Shown here: in pieces, positions 1 through 6,344 of the stretch
Position numbering within the stretch: the first letter of the stretch is position 1
Layout of the letters: each line of letters opens with the position of its first letter
NCBI GenBank assembly: GCA_028293685.1
Contig: JAQGOI010000340.1
Location: 1 to 6,344 of the forward strand
DNA from: Lysobacteraceae bacterium
GTDB taxonomy: Bacteria; Pseudomonadota; Gammaproteobacteria; Xanthomonadales; Xanthomonadaceae
Length of the DNA stretch: 6,344 bases
Direction: 5' to 3'
Program-made: the position numbers and the translations under genes
Notes under the pieces: generated by a model
What the model saw: only the letters and a program-made list of their open reading frames with translations
The model's database searches: none
Told to the model about the DNA's origin: nothing

Positions 1-5
1 CGAAG

Positions 6-2099
6 CTACGCGAGCTGGAAAATGCGGCGCACTGCGTCGCGCGCGCTGTCCGGAGAAAAATGGCGTGCGACGTTGTCCAGTCCAGCCTCGGCCAGCCGTT
101 GCCAGAGCGCTTCATCGTGATAGAGCCGGACCACCTGCTCGGCGAACCGTATCGGATCGTCGGCAACCAGTACGTCGACGCCATCCTGCAGGTGCATGCC
201 TTCGGTGGCGCAGGTGGTGGCGACGACCGGCTGCCCGTGCGCCATGCTCAGGTTGACCTTGCCCTTGACGCCGGCGCCGTAACGCAGGGGCGCGATCGCG
301 ACCCGGCAGCCATCCATATACGGAGTGATGTCCGGCACGTGGCCGTGCACTTGGATTCCATCCTGCATCCCGAGCGCGTGGATGGCCGCCGTCGCGTCGC
401 TGCCGATGCAATGGAACTGCACGCCCGGCAACTGCGCTCGTATGCGTGGAAAGACCTGTTGCGCGAACCACGACACGGCATCGGTGTTCGGGGGGTGCCG
501 AAAGCCGCCGACAAAGACGAGGTCGTGACGGTCGGTGTAGGGAAGGCCCCGTCCGGCAACGCGGTGCAGGTTGGACAGGACCTCGACCGTGGCTTGCGGC
601 GCCTCCCTTGCAAGCAATGCCTGTTCGACCTCGCTGACGACCAGGGTGACGTCGCTTTTCGCAATGACCTCAAGTTCGGCCGAGCGCGTTCGCGCAGCGG
701 CGCGCTTGAGCGTGGCGTCGCCCGATACGTCCGCCGCACGCTGTTCGCGCAGGTAGTGCAGGTCGATCGTGTCGAAAACGATCCTCGCCTGTGGCGCATG
801 ACGACGCAGCAGCGGCAGGAATTCGCTTGCGACGTAATGGCGGCACAACAGCACGCTGTCGAAACGCGCGCCGTGTTCGCGCAGCCATCCTGGTGCACGC
901 CGGGCGTAGGGCGCATACCAGGTTTCCACGCCCAGCTGCTGCAGGGCGCGGGTGTACCGACCGGAGTGCTCGCGATTCGACGGCAGGAAGACGACGTGAG
1001 CATCCTCGTCGCGCAGCATCCGCATAAGATTCACCAGCCGCAGCGAGCCCGAGTCGTGATCCGGCTGCGGTGTCAGCGCATCGATGATCAGGATCTGGCG
1101 CTGCCTGCGATGCAGCACCGCGGGCGATGGCAACGTGCCCGCTGCCGGCTGTGCGGCCAGCGCATCGCGGCGGTGCGCTGAAAAGCGTTCGCGGTTGCGC
1201 GACTGGAAATCCTTGATGCCGGTGCCGACATCGTTGCCCGATGTGGTGCCCTCGTCGTGCACGACACGCGCCGCAGTCTGGTAGCGCACGCGCTTGCCGG
1301 CAGCGCGCACGGCGAACGCCAGGTCGGTATCTTCGTAGTACGCCGGCGCATAGCGCGTGTCGAATCCTCCGACCTGCGCGAACAGCGCGCGCGGAATCGC
1401 GATGGCGGCGCCGCTCAGGTAATCGGCGTCGCGCACATAGGAAAACCGCGGATCGCCGGGGGATTCGAAACGTCCGTAATTCCAGCCGCTGCCGTCGGCG
1501 AACACCACGCCGCCGGCCTCCTGCAGGCGCCCGTCGGGGTACAGCAGCTGCGCACCGACCAGGCCGATATCGGCGCTGGCATCCAGGGTTTCGACCAATG
1601 CGTCGAGCCAGCCGGGCTGGGGCACCGTGTCGTTGTTGAGAAACACGATGATGTCGCCGCGGGCGAGTGCGGCACCATCGTTGCAGGCCGCGATGAAGCC
1701 ACCGTTTTCGGCACGCCGCTGATAGCGCACGCCGGCAATGCGCGGAAGCGCATCCACCGTCGCATCGGTCGAGCCGTCATCGACCACGATGACTTCAAAA
1801 GCGATGGTTGGCGGGTGTTCGGCCATCGCGCGCAGGCACGCCAGCGTGTGTGCAAAGTGGTTGTAGACCGGGACGATGATGCTGACGCGCGGCGACTGGC
1901 TGCTGGCCAGCGCGAACGGCGCGAACGGCGTACTCGCGGGCTGGTAAAGGCCGGGCGCCTGGGCGATGGGCCGCGTCCGCGTGTGCGTCCGCAGGCGCTG
2001 CCAGCTCGATCGCCAGCCACGCACCTTCAGGCTGAGCCATCCCCGATGGAACAACCCGAGCGCGCGAGCGAGCAGGAAGCGCCCATCGGCCAATGACAT
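6..2099 (-). CDS. Two-domain glycosyltransferase (GT2 + GT4-type fusion), probable surface-polysaccharide synthesis
   Basis: Complete 697-residue protein with a TAG stop at 6-8. The N-terminal half (about 71-310) is a GT2 family GT-A domain: a beta strand RVSIIVPVYN (71-80), the nucleotide-binding DDGS (107-110), ENGGF (131-135), the LNND metal/sugar-nucleotide motif (154-157) and YYEDTD (254-259) with the likely catalytic acidic pair E256/D257. A Pro/Ala linker (about 314-330) leads to a GT-B unit (about 335-697) of the Glyco_trans_1_4 type, with VGGFRHPPN (530-538), YGAGVKGKV (607-615) and ATEGM (631-635), where K613 and E633 are the expected donor-binding residues. No signal peptide or membrane segment is seen; residues 1-35 are basic and could form an amphipathic helix, so a cytoplasmic or membrane-associated site is likely. 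Family members build O-antigen, exopolysaccharide or other surface glycans, adding two sugars or one sugar with two active sites. The actual donor and acceptor cannot be read from sequence. The ATG is supported by a GGAG site upstream. It is divergent from mrcB, with no partner gene visible at the left edge. Confidence 0.93.
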   Translation of the reverse strand: MSLADGRFLLARALGLFHRGWLSLKVRGWRSSWQRLRTHTRTRPIAQAPGLYQPASTPFAPFALASSQSPRVSIIVPVYNHFAHTLACLRAMAEHPPTIAFEVIVVDDGSTDATVDALPRIAGVRYQRRAENGGFIAACNDGAALARGDIIVFLNNDTVPQPGWLDALVETLDASADIGLVGAQLLYPDGRLQEAGGVVFADGSGWNYGRFESPGDPRFSYVRDADYLSGAAIAIPRALFAQVGGFDTRYAPAYYEDTDLAFAVRAAGKRVRYQTAARVVHDEGTTSGNDVGTGIKDFQSRNRERFSAHRRDALAAQPAAGTLPSPAVLHRRQRQILIIDALTPQPDHDSGSLRLVNLMRMLRDEDAHVVFLPSNREHSGRYTRALQQLGVETWYAPYARRAPGWLREHGARFDSVLLCRHYVASEFLPLLRRHAPQARIVFDTIDLHYLREQRAADVSGDATLKRAAARTRSAELEVIAKSDVTLVVSEVEQALLAREAPQATVEVLSNLHRVAGRGLPYTDRHDLVFVGGFRHPPNTDAVSWFAQQVFPRIRAQLPGVQFHCIGSDATAAIHALGMQDGIQVHGHVPDITPYMDGCRVAIAPLRYGAGVKGKVNLSMAHGQPVVATTCATEGMHLQDGVDVLVADDPIRFAEQVVRLYHDEALWQRLAEAGLDNVARHFSPDSARDAVRRIFQLA
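1912..1929. repeat. Tandem 9-bp duplication in the glycosyltransferase linker
   Basis: GCGAACGGC occurs twice head to tail. On the coding (minus) strand it gives the doubled peptide PFA-PFA (residues 58-63) in the low-complexity segment just before the GT2 domain. It preserves the frame and lies outside any catalytic motif, so it looks like a neutral linker duplication. Confidence 0.6.
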
Positions 2100-2108
2100 G
2101 CAACGGAA

Positions 2109-2112
2109 CTCC
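2109..2112 (-). promoter_or_regulatory. Ribosome binding site of the glycosyltransferase gene
   Basis: Read on the minus strand, GGAG lies nine bases before the ATG at 2099-2097. Sequence and spacing suit a Shine-Dalgarno site and support this start. No clear -10/-35 pair for the leftward gene was found in 2113-2249. Confidence 0.6.
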
Positions 2113-2160
2113 GGCTGACTTGGGGGATTGCAGACGCCGCGGGTGCCGCGATGTCTGCGC

Positions 2161-2166
2161 TAGACT
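2161..2166 (+). promoter_or_regulatory. Candidate -10 element for mrcB
   Basis: TAGACT matches the sigma-70 -10 consensus TATAAT at four of six positions and is preceded by TGCGC. No acceptable -35 hexamer lies 16-18 bases upstream; the TTGCAG at 2128-2133 is 27 bases away, too far. If used, transcription would begin near 2172. That would exclude the upstream in-frame ATG at 2151 and leave a leader of about 78 bases before the ATG at 2250. The evidence is a single hexamer, so this is tentative. Confidence 0.22.
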
Positions 2167-2208
2167 CGCCGCTGCGCTGGCGCCGCCGGCATTGTCGCAT
2201 CCCGCGTA

Positions 2209-2223
2209 CGCCTGCTGCAGGCG
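2209..2223. repeat. 15-bp perfect palindrome in the divergent intergenic region
   Basis: Seven-base arms CGCCTGC and GCAGGCG flank a single central T. A one-base centre is too short for a good RNA hairpin, so if functional it is more like a dimer-binding operator or half of a larger structure. It lies 26 bases before the chosen mrcB start. In GC-rich DNA a chance palindrome of this size is possible. Confidence 0.35.
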
Positions 2224-2249
2224 CCGCTTTCCCATTGCCGCCGAAGCCA

Positions 2250-4709
2250 ATGCCACGTATCGATTACGACGAAGACGACACCGACGACGACGCCTACCCG
2301 CCGACATGGCGCCGACGCCTGCTGACCTGGGGATTGGCGGCAATCGGATTGGGCCTGGGTTTCCTCATCCCCTACACGCTCTACCTGAACCATCAGGTCG
2401 GAGAGCGGTTTGGACAATTGCGCTGGCAGATTCCGACGCGCGTGTACGCGCGGCCGCTGGAACTGCGAGCGGGTCTGGCGATGGATGCGCAGACGCTCAA
2501 GACCGAGCTTGACGCGGCCTCGTATCGCGACGACGGCGATGGCTCGCGCGCGGGAACCTACCATCGCGCGGGCAGCGTCTGGCGCATTGCGAGCCGTGGC
2601 TTCCACGATGTCGACGGCGACATCAAGCCCAGTCGCGTCCAGGTCACGCTGGCGGGCGATCGCGTCGGCAGCGTGCGTGATCTCGTGCGCGGTGCGGCGG
2701 CCCGTTCGGTCCGTCTGGATGCGGCGCGCATCGCGACCTTGTACGGGCAGAAGCAGGAAGAACGTCGCCTGGTCCGGATCGAGGAAGTGCCAGAACTGCT
2801 CGTCACCGGACTGCAGGCGGTCGAGGATCGGGATTTCGCCCATCACCACGGCATCGACTTCAGCGGCATGCTCCGCGCGGCCTTCGTCACCGTGCGCTCG
2901 GGCGGCGAAAACAAACAGGGCGCCAGCACCATCACCCAGCAGCTGGCGCGCAGCGGCCTGCTCGGCATCGGCCGCGAGCAGACCGTCAGCCGCAAGGTGA
3001 ACGAGATCCTGTACGCGTTGCTGATCGAGGCGCGCTACGACAAGCGCACGATCCTGGAGACCTACCTCAACCAGGTGTACCTCGGGCAGCGCGGTTCGCA
3101 GGAGATCCGCGGCGTTTCCGCCGGAGCCGAATACTGGTTCGGGCGCGACCTGGGCGACCTCAGCACGGAGCAGATCGCCCTGCTCCTCGGGATCATTCGC
3201 GGGCCGTCCTATTACGATCCGCGGCGCAATCCCGAACGCGCCACCGAGCGGCGCAATTTCGCGCTGGCGAAGATGCACGAAACCGGCCTGATCAACGATG
3301 CCGAATTCGCACGCGCGACCCAGGCGCCGCTGGCGGTGACGACGGCACCGGGCAGTCTGGCCGCAAACCGCTTTCCTGCCTATGTCGATCTGGTGCGCCG
3401 TCAGTTGGCGCGCGACTACCCGGCCGATGCGCTGCAGGGTGCGGGGCTGAGCGTGATGACGGCCATGTCGCCGGCCGCGCAGGCCTATGCCGAGGGCGCC
3501 GTCAGCCGCACGCTCAAGGCGCTCGACACCCGCCGCGGGCCGCCACTGGAAGCCGGCGTGATCCTCACCGACGTGCACGACGGTGAAGTCCGGGCCGTCA
3601 TCGGCAGCCGTACCTTCAGCGAGCACGGCTTTAATCGCGCGGTCGAGGCGCAGCGCCCGGTGGGTTCGCTGCTCAAGCCGTTCGTCTATCTGCTCGCGCT
3701 TGCACAACCTGGCAAGTGGTCCCTGGCCAGCTGGGTCGACGATTCGCCGGTCACCATCAACCTGGGCAATGGCCGACGCTGGTCGCCCGGCAACGCCGAA
3801 GGCCGCAGCCACGGCACCGTGCGCGTGATCGATGCCTTGGCGCATTCGTACAACATCGCCACCGTGCGGGTCGGGATGCAGGTGGGTCCGGAGCGGCTGG
3901 TCGACCTGATCCACACGCTGGCCGGCATCGTTGCAACGCCCAATCCATCGCTGATCCTCGGCGCGGTCGACCAGAGTCCGTATGCGATGGCGCAGCTGTA
4001 CCAGTTTCTCGCCTCCGACGGTGAGATCCAGCCGCTGCACGCCGTACGCGGCGTGCTTGATCCGGCAGGCCATGCCGTCAACCGCTACGACAAGGCGCCG
4101 GCTACCGCGCAGGAAGGAGACGCGATCGCCGCGCGCCTGGTGACCACGGCGTTGCAGCAGGCGGTGGTCGGCGGCACCGGGCGCCAGCTGATTGCAGATG
4201 GCCTCGGCCGCCTGCAACCGGCGGGCAAGACCGGTACCAGCAACGACAGTCGCGACAGCTGGTTTGCCGGATGGACGGGCGACCATCTGGCCGTGATCTG
4301 GGTCGGCAACGACCAGAACCAGCCGACCGGGCTGTATGGCGCCACGGGTGCCATGCGCGTGTGGTCGGGCATCTTCTCGCGCTTGCCGACGGCGCCGTTG
4401 CAGGTTGCCGACAAGGGCCTGGACTGGCAGTGGGTGGCGCAGTCCAGCAGCACCGACGCGAGTTGCCCGGGCGCACGGCGCTTTGCTTTTGTCGCCGGCT
4501 TCGCACCGCAGTACCAGCCGTGCGTCTACGCCGCTCCCGAGAACGCCGATCCCTATTACCAGCAGCAGGCCGACGCGCCCGAACAACCCGGCGGCTGGCG
4601 CGAGTGGCTGGGCCTGGGCAACCACGGCGACCCGGCCAAGCAGCCGCCACCACCACCGCCGACACCGCCGCAACCGCAACCGCAACCGCAACCGCCAGAG
4701 CAGCAATGA
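2250..4709 (+). CDS. mrcB: Penicillin-binding protein 1b, bifunctional peptidoglycan glycosyltransferase/transpeptidase
   Basis: Polymerises lipid II into glycan strands and crosslinks the stem peptides at the periplasmic face of the inner membrane. The 819-residue protein has a short acidic cytoplasmic tail (5-14), an Arg-flanked membrane anchor (about 24-46) and a UB2H domain (about 61-150), the PBP1b hallmark that docks the LpoB activator in E. coli. The GT51 domain carries EDRDF with catalytic E192, QGASTITQQ (223-231) and RKVNE with E252, equivalent to E. coli E233 and E290. The transpeptidase has SLLK (nucleophile S473, K476), SYN (533-535) and KTGT (660-663), so both active sites look intact. 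Cysteines 739 and 758 after the transpeptidase could form a periplasmic disulfide. The C-terminus is Pro/Gln-rich. The frame stays open to an ATG at 2151, but that adds 33 Arg/Pro-rich residues unlike the family and covers the possible -10 hexamer, so 2250 is preferred; neither start has a strong Shine-Dalgarno site. Divergent from the glycosyltransferase; yoaA follows after 74 bases. Length is close to the E. coli protein (about 844). Confidence 0.97.
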   Translation: MPRIDYDEDDTDDDAYPPTWRRRLLTWGLAAIGLGLGFLIPYTLYLNHQVGERFGQLRWQIPTRVYARPLELRAGLAMDAQTLKTELDAASYRDDGDGSRAGTYHRAGSVWRIASRGFHDVDGDIKPSRVQVTLAGDRVGSVRDLVRGAAARSVRLDAARIATLYGQKQEERRLVRIEEVPELLVTGLQAVEDRDFAHHHGIDFSGMLRAAFVTVRSGGENKQGASTITQQLARSGLLGIGREQTVSRKVNEILYALLIEARYDKRTILETYLNQVYLGQRGSQEIRGVSAGAEYWFGRDLGDLSTEQIALLLGIIRGPSYYDPRRNPERATERRNFALAKMHETGLINDAEFARATQAPLAVTTAPGSLAANRFPAYVDLVRRQLARDYPADALQGAGLSVMTAMSPAAQAYAEGAVSRTLKALDTRRGPPLEAGVILTDVHDGEVRAVIGSRTFSEHGFNRAVEAQRPVGSLLKPFVYLLALAQPGKWSLASWVDDSPVTINLGNGRRWSPGNAEGRSHGTVRVIDALAHSYNIATVRVGMQVGPERLVDLIHTLAGIVATPNPSLILGAVDQSPYAMAQLYQFLASDGEIQPLHAVRGVLDPAGHAVNRYDKAPATAQEGDAIAARLVTTALQQAVVGGTGRQLIADGLGRLQPAGKTGTSNDSRDSWFAGWTGDHLAVIWVGNDQNQPTGLYGATGAMRVWSGIFSRLPTAPLQVADKGLDWQWVAQSSSTDASCPGARRFAFVAGFAPQYQPCVYAAPENADPYYQQQADAPEQPGGWREWLGLGNHGDPAKQPPPPPPTPPQPQPQPQPPEQQ
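4671..4694 (+). repeat. Four tandem copies of CAACCG encoding the Pro-Gln tail of PBP1b
   Basis: CAACCG repeats perfectly at 4671, 4677, 4683 and 4689, giving four Gln-Pro pairs. It continues a proline-codon run from 4644, and the low-complexity tail spans 4641-4706. Because the unit is six bases, slippage would change tail length without shifting the frame. The tail is periplasmic and beyond the transpeptidase fold. Confidence 0.85.
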
Positions 4710-4714
4710 CACGC

Positions 4715-4730
4715 CACCTGCTTCCAGGTG
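4715..4730 (+). terminator. Stem-loop just after the mrcB stop, possible transcript 3' end
   Basis: CACCTG and CAGGTG pair perfectly around a CTTC tetraloop, starting six bases after the mrcB stop codon. The stem is only six base pairs and no run of T follows, so it does not meet the usual pattern of an intrinsic terminator. It may protect the mRNA 3' end or mark partial termination before yoaA. Confidence 0.25.
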
Positions 4731-4735
4731 CTGCG

Positions 4736-4751
4736 GGATTGCCTGCAGTCC
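4736..4751 (+). other. Second small stem-loop between mrcB and yoaA
   Basis: GGATTGC can pair with GCAGTCC (one G-U pair) around CT; in practice about six pairs with a four-base loop. It follows the first hairpin by five bases, making a tandem pair in the 74-base gap. No U-tract follows. The role is unknown and the structure could be chance in GC-rich DNA. Confidence 0.2.
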
Positions 4752-4783
4752 GCGGGGTTGCCGCTCGTGTCGGCGCTCATTAA

Positions 4784-6344
4784 ATGGTGCGCCTGGCTGA
4801 CAGCAGTCGCGCGGCCCTGGACGCGGGCGGGGTCCTTGCCGGCACGATTCCCGGCTTCGTTCCCCGGGCGTCGCAACAGCAACTGACGGCCGCCATCGCC
4901 CAGGCGATGGAACAGCGCGACGTGCTGCTGGCCGAAGCAGGGACCGGAACCGGCAAGACCTTCGCGTACCTGGTACCGGTGCTGTTGTCGGGAATGAAGA
5001 CGATCATCTCCACCGGCACCAAGGCGCTGCAGGACCAGCTGTACCACCGCGACCTGCCGCGCGTGCGCGATGCACTCGGCATCGGACTGTCGACAGCGCT
5101 GTTGAAGGGGCGCGCGAACTATCTGTGCAAGTACCGCCTGGAGCACAGCAAGGGCGAGTCGCAGCTCGTCAAAGGCATGTTCGGCAGCCGCGAGCAGGTC
5201 TCGCACTTCCAGCGCATCGTGGCCTGGAGCGGCCGTACGCGCATGGGCGACCTGGCCGAACTGGAGGCGCTGCCCGAGGATTCGCCGTTGCTGCCGATGG
5301 TCACCAGCACCACCGAGAACTGCCTTGGCAGCGAGTGTCCGTACTGGTCGGAATGCTTCGTCGTGCAGGCGCGCCAGCGCGCGCAATCCGCGGATCTGGT
5401 CGTGGTCAACCATCATCTGCTGCTGGCGGATCTGGCCCTCAAGCAGGAAGGCTTTGGCGAGATTCTTCCCGGTGCACAGGTGTTCGTAGTCGACGAGGCG
5501 CACCAGCTGCCCGAACTGGCCTCGCAGTTTTTCGGCGAGGGTCTCGGCGCACGGCCACTGGTGGAGCTTGCCCGCGATGCACTCACCGAATGCAAGAACG
5601 TCCAGGGCGCGCTGGCCGTGCTGCAACAACCTGCGCAGCAGCTCGAGCATGCGGTTCGCGCATTGCGCGCGGCGATGGACAACCTGCCGCCGCGTGGTAC
5701 GCAACAGCGCGCTTTGCAGGCGCTCGCGGTGCGCGAGGCGCTCGACGCGCTCGCCATGGCGCTGTTGCACATGACTGAAAGTCTCACTGCATTGCGCCAG
5801 GCGTCGCCGGGATTCGATGCCTGTCATGCGCGCGCACGCGACTTCACCGCGCGCCTTGGCCGCTGGTTGCTCCTTGGTCCCGCACGGGACAGGGTCGACA
5901 CGGACGCAGCCGATTCCGGCGCGAAGGGTTACGACGAGGACAACGATGTGCTGTCCAGCGTCAGCGACGACGTGCGCTGGTACGAACTGTCGCCGCGCGG
6001 CTTCCGCCTGCAACGCACGCCGCTGGATGTTTCGGGGCCGCTGCGCACGCACCGTGAACAGTCGCGCGCAGCGTGGATATTCACGTCGGCGACGCTGGCG
6101 GTGGCCGGCAACTTCGACCACATTGCGTTGCGGCTGGGGCTGGACTCGCCGACGACGTTGCTTCAACCCAGCCCCTTCGACTGGGACACCCAGGCCTTGT
6201 GTTACCTGCCGCCGGCACTGCCCGAGCCCATGTCGCGCGGCTACAACGCCGCCCTGGTCGAGGCATTGCTGCCGGTCCTGCAGGCATCGGGTGGGCGGGC
6301 GTTCGTCCTTTTCGCGTCGCATCGTGCCTTGCGTGACGCCGCCG
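4784..6344 (+). CDS. yoaA: YoaA-type iron-sulfur DNA helicase (DinG/XPD family), 3' truncated by the window
   Basis: ATP-dependent superfamily 2 helicase, 5'-3' in this family, acting on DNA in the cytoplasm. In E. coli, YoaA pairs with HolC (chi of the polymerase III clamp loader) and aids tolerance of replication-blocking damage such as azidothymidine. The 520 visible codons have no stop. They include the Q-motif region FVPRASQQ (25-32), Walker A AGTGTGKT (52-59), four cysteines placed for a 4Fe-4S cluster (C115, C180, C185, C191), VVNHH (207-211), the DEAH box (237-240), FTSATL (433-438), PSPFD (462-466) and the start of the second helicase domain at FASH (510-513). Motifs V and VI and roughly 120-130 residues should lie beyond the window. 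The fit is to YoaA (636 residues in E. coli) rather than the longer DinG. An in-frame TAA directly before the ATG rules out an earlier start. No Shine-Dalgarno site is evident. An acidic stretch at 366-398 looks longer than in the E. coli protein as recalled. Confidence 0.94.
   Translation, partial: MVRLADSSRAALDAGGVLAGTIPGFVPRASQQQLTAAIAQAMEQRDVLLAEAGTGTGKTFAYLVPVLLSGMKTIISTGTKALQDQLYHRDLPRVRDALGIGLSTALLKGRANYLCKYRLEHSKGESQLVKGMFGSREQVSHFQRIVAWSGRTRMGDLAELEALPEDSPLLPMVTSTTENCLGSECPYWSECFVVQARQRAQSADLVVVNHHLLLADLALKQEGFGEILPGAQVFVVDEAHQLPELASQFFGEGLGARPLVELARDALTECKNVQGALAVLQQPAQQLEHAVRALRAAMDNLPPRGTQQRALQALAVREALDALAMALLHMTESLTALRQASPGFDACHARARDFTARLGRWLLLGPARDRVDTDAADSGAKGYDEDNDVLSSVSDDVRWYELSPRGFRLQRTPLDVSGPLRTHREQSRAAWIFTSATLAVAGNFDHIALRLGLDSPTTLLQPSPFDWDTQALCYLPPALPEPMSRGYNAALVEALLPVLQASGGRAFVLFASHRALRDAA

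Noticed and set aside
60..2096. Plus-strand open frames at 60-1181 and 1257-2096 opposite the glycosyltransferase
   Set aside because: Both are in exact antisense register with the glycosyltransferase codons, have no family motifs, and the real gene has complete catalytic motifs and a ribosome binding site.
2128..2166. TTGCAG and TAGACT as a -35/-10 pair
   Set aside because: The spacer is 27 bases, about ten too long for sigma-70 recognition; only the -10-like part was kept, at low confidence.
2160..4712. 850-codon open frame on the minus strand opposite mrcB
   Set aside because: Its codons sit exactly opposite the mrcB codons. In that register a stop arises only where mrcB uses TTA, CTA or TCA, which are rare at this GC content. 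The protein is Arg/His/Val-rich with no recognisable domain.
4758..4786. TTGCCG followed 16-17 bases later by TTAAAT/TAAATG as a yoaA promoter
   Set aside because: The -10 element would overlap the yoaA start codon, so transcription would begin inside the gene and could not serve this start; no plausible downstream start precedes the Walker A region closely enough.
4556..6322. 588-codon open frame on the minus strand opposite yoaA and the end of mrcB
   Set aside because: Same register effect against yoaA codons; no recognisable domain, and it also crosses the intergenic gap and two unrelated genes.
1..6344. Mobile element, defence system, CRISPR array or RNA gene
   Set aside because: No terminal inverted repeats, transposase or integrase motifs, regular spaced repeats, tRNA-like cloverleaf or rRNA sequence was seen; the space is filled by three ordinary long genes.

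Overview
The window is GC-rich (about two thirds G+C by eye) and almost entirely coding. It holds three long genes of chromosomal housekeeping or envelope type and no sign of mobile DNA. Two of the encoded proteins, a class A penicillin-binding protein of the PBP1b type with a UB2H domain and a YoaA-type iron-sulfur helicase, follow the Escherichia coli proteins closely in domain order and motifs. Together with the high GC and codon use, this suggests a GC-rich gammaproteobacterium, possibly of the Xanthomonadales/Lysobacterales. The order-level placement is inference.

Layout: (1) 6-2099, minus strand, a complete 697-residue protein joining a GT2 (GT-A fold) domain to a GT-B domain of the GT4 type, probably a surface-polysaccharide glycosyltransferase. 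(2) 2100-2249, a 150-base divergent intergenic region with a good ribosome binding site for the glycosyltransferase, a weak -10-like hexamer for the rightward gene and a 15-bp palindrome. (3) 2250-4709, plus strand, mrcB, a complete bifunctional peptidoglycan synthase of 819 residues ending in a Pro/Gln-rich tail encoded by a short tandem repeat. (4) 4710-4783, a 74-base gap with two small stem-loops. (5) 4784 to the window end, plus strand, yoaA, an XPD/DinG-family helicase cut off by the window after 520 codons.

The two left genes act on the cell envelope (polysaccharide glycosylation and murein synthesis) and are transcribed away from each other. yoaA, a DNA repair helicase, follows mrcB on the same strand and may be partly served by read-through. 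All other long open frames lie antisense to these genes in exact codon register, which GC-rich codon use explains, so they are not annotated. I saw no tRNA, rRNA, CRISPR array, insertion sequence or attachment site, and I found no convincing previously undescribed system.
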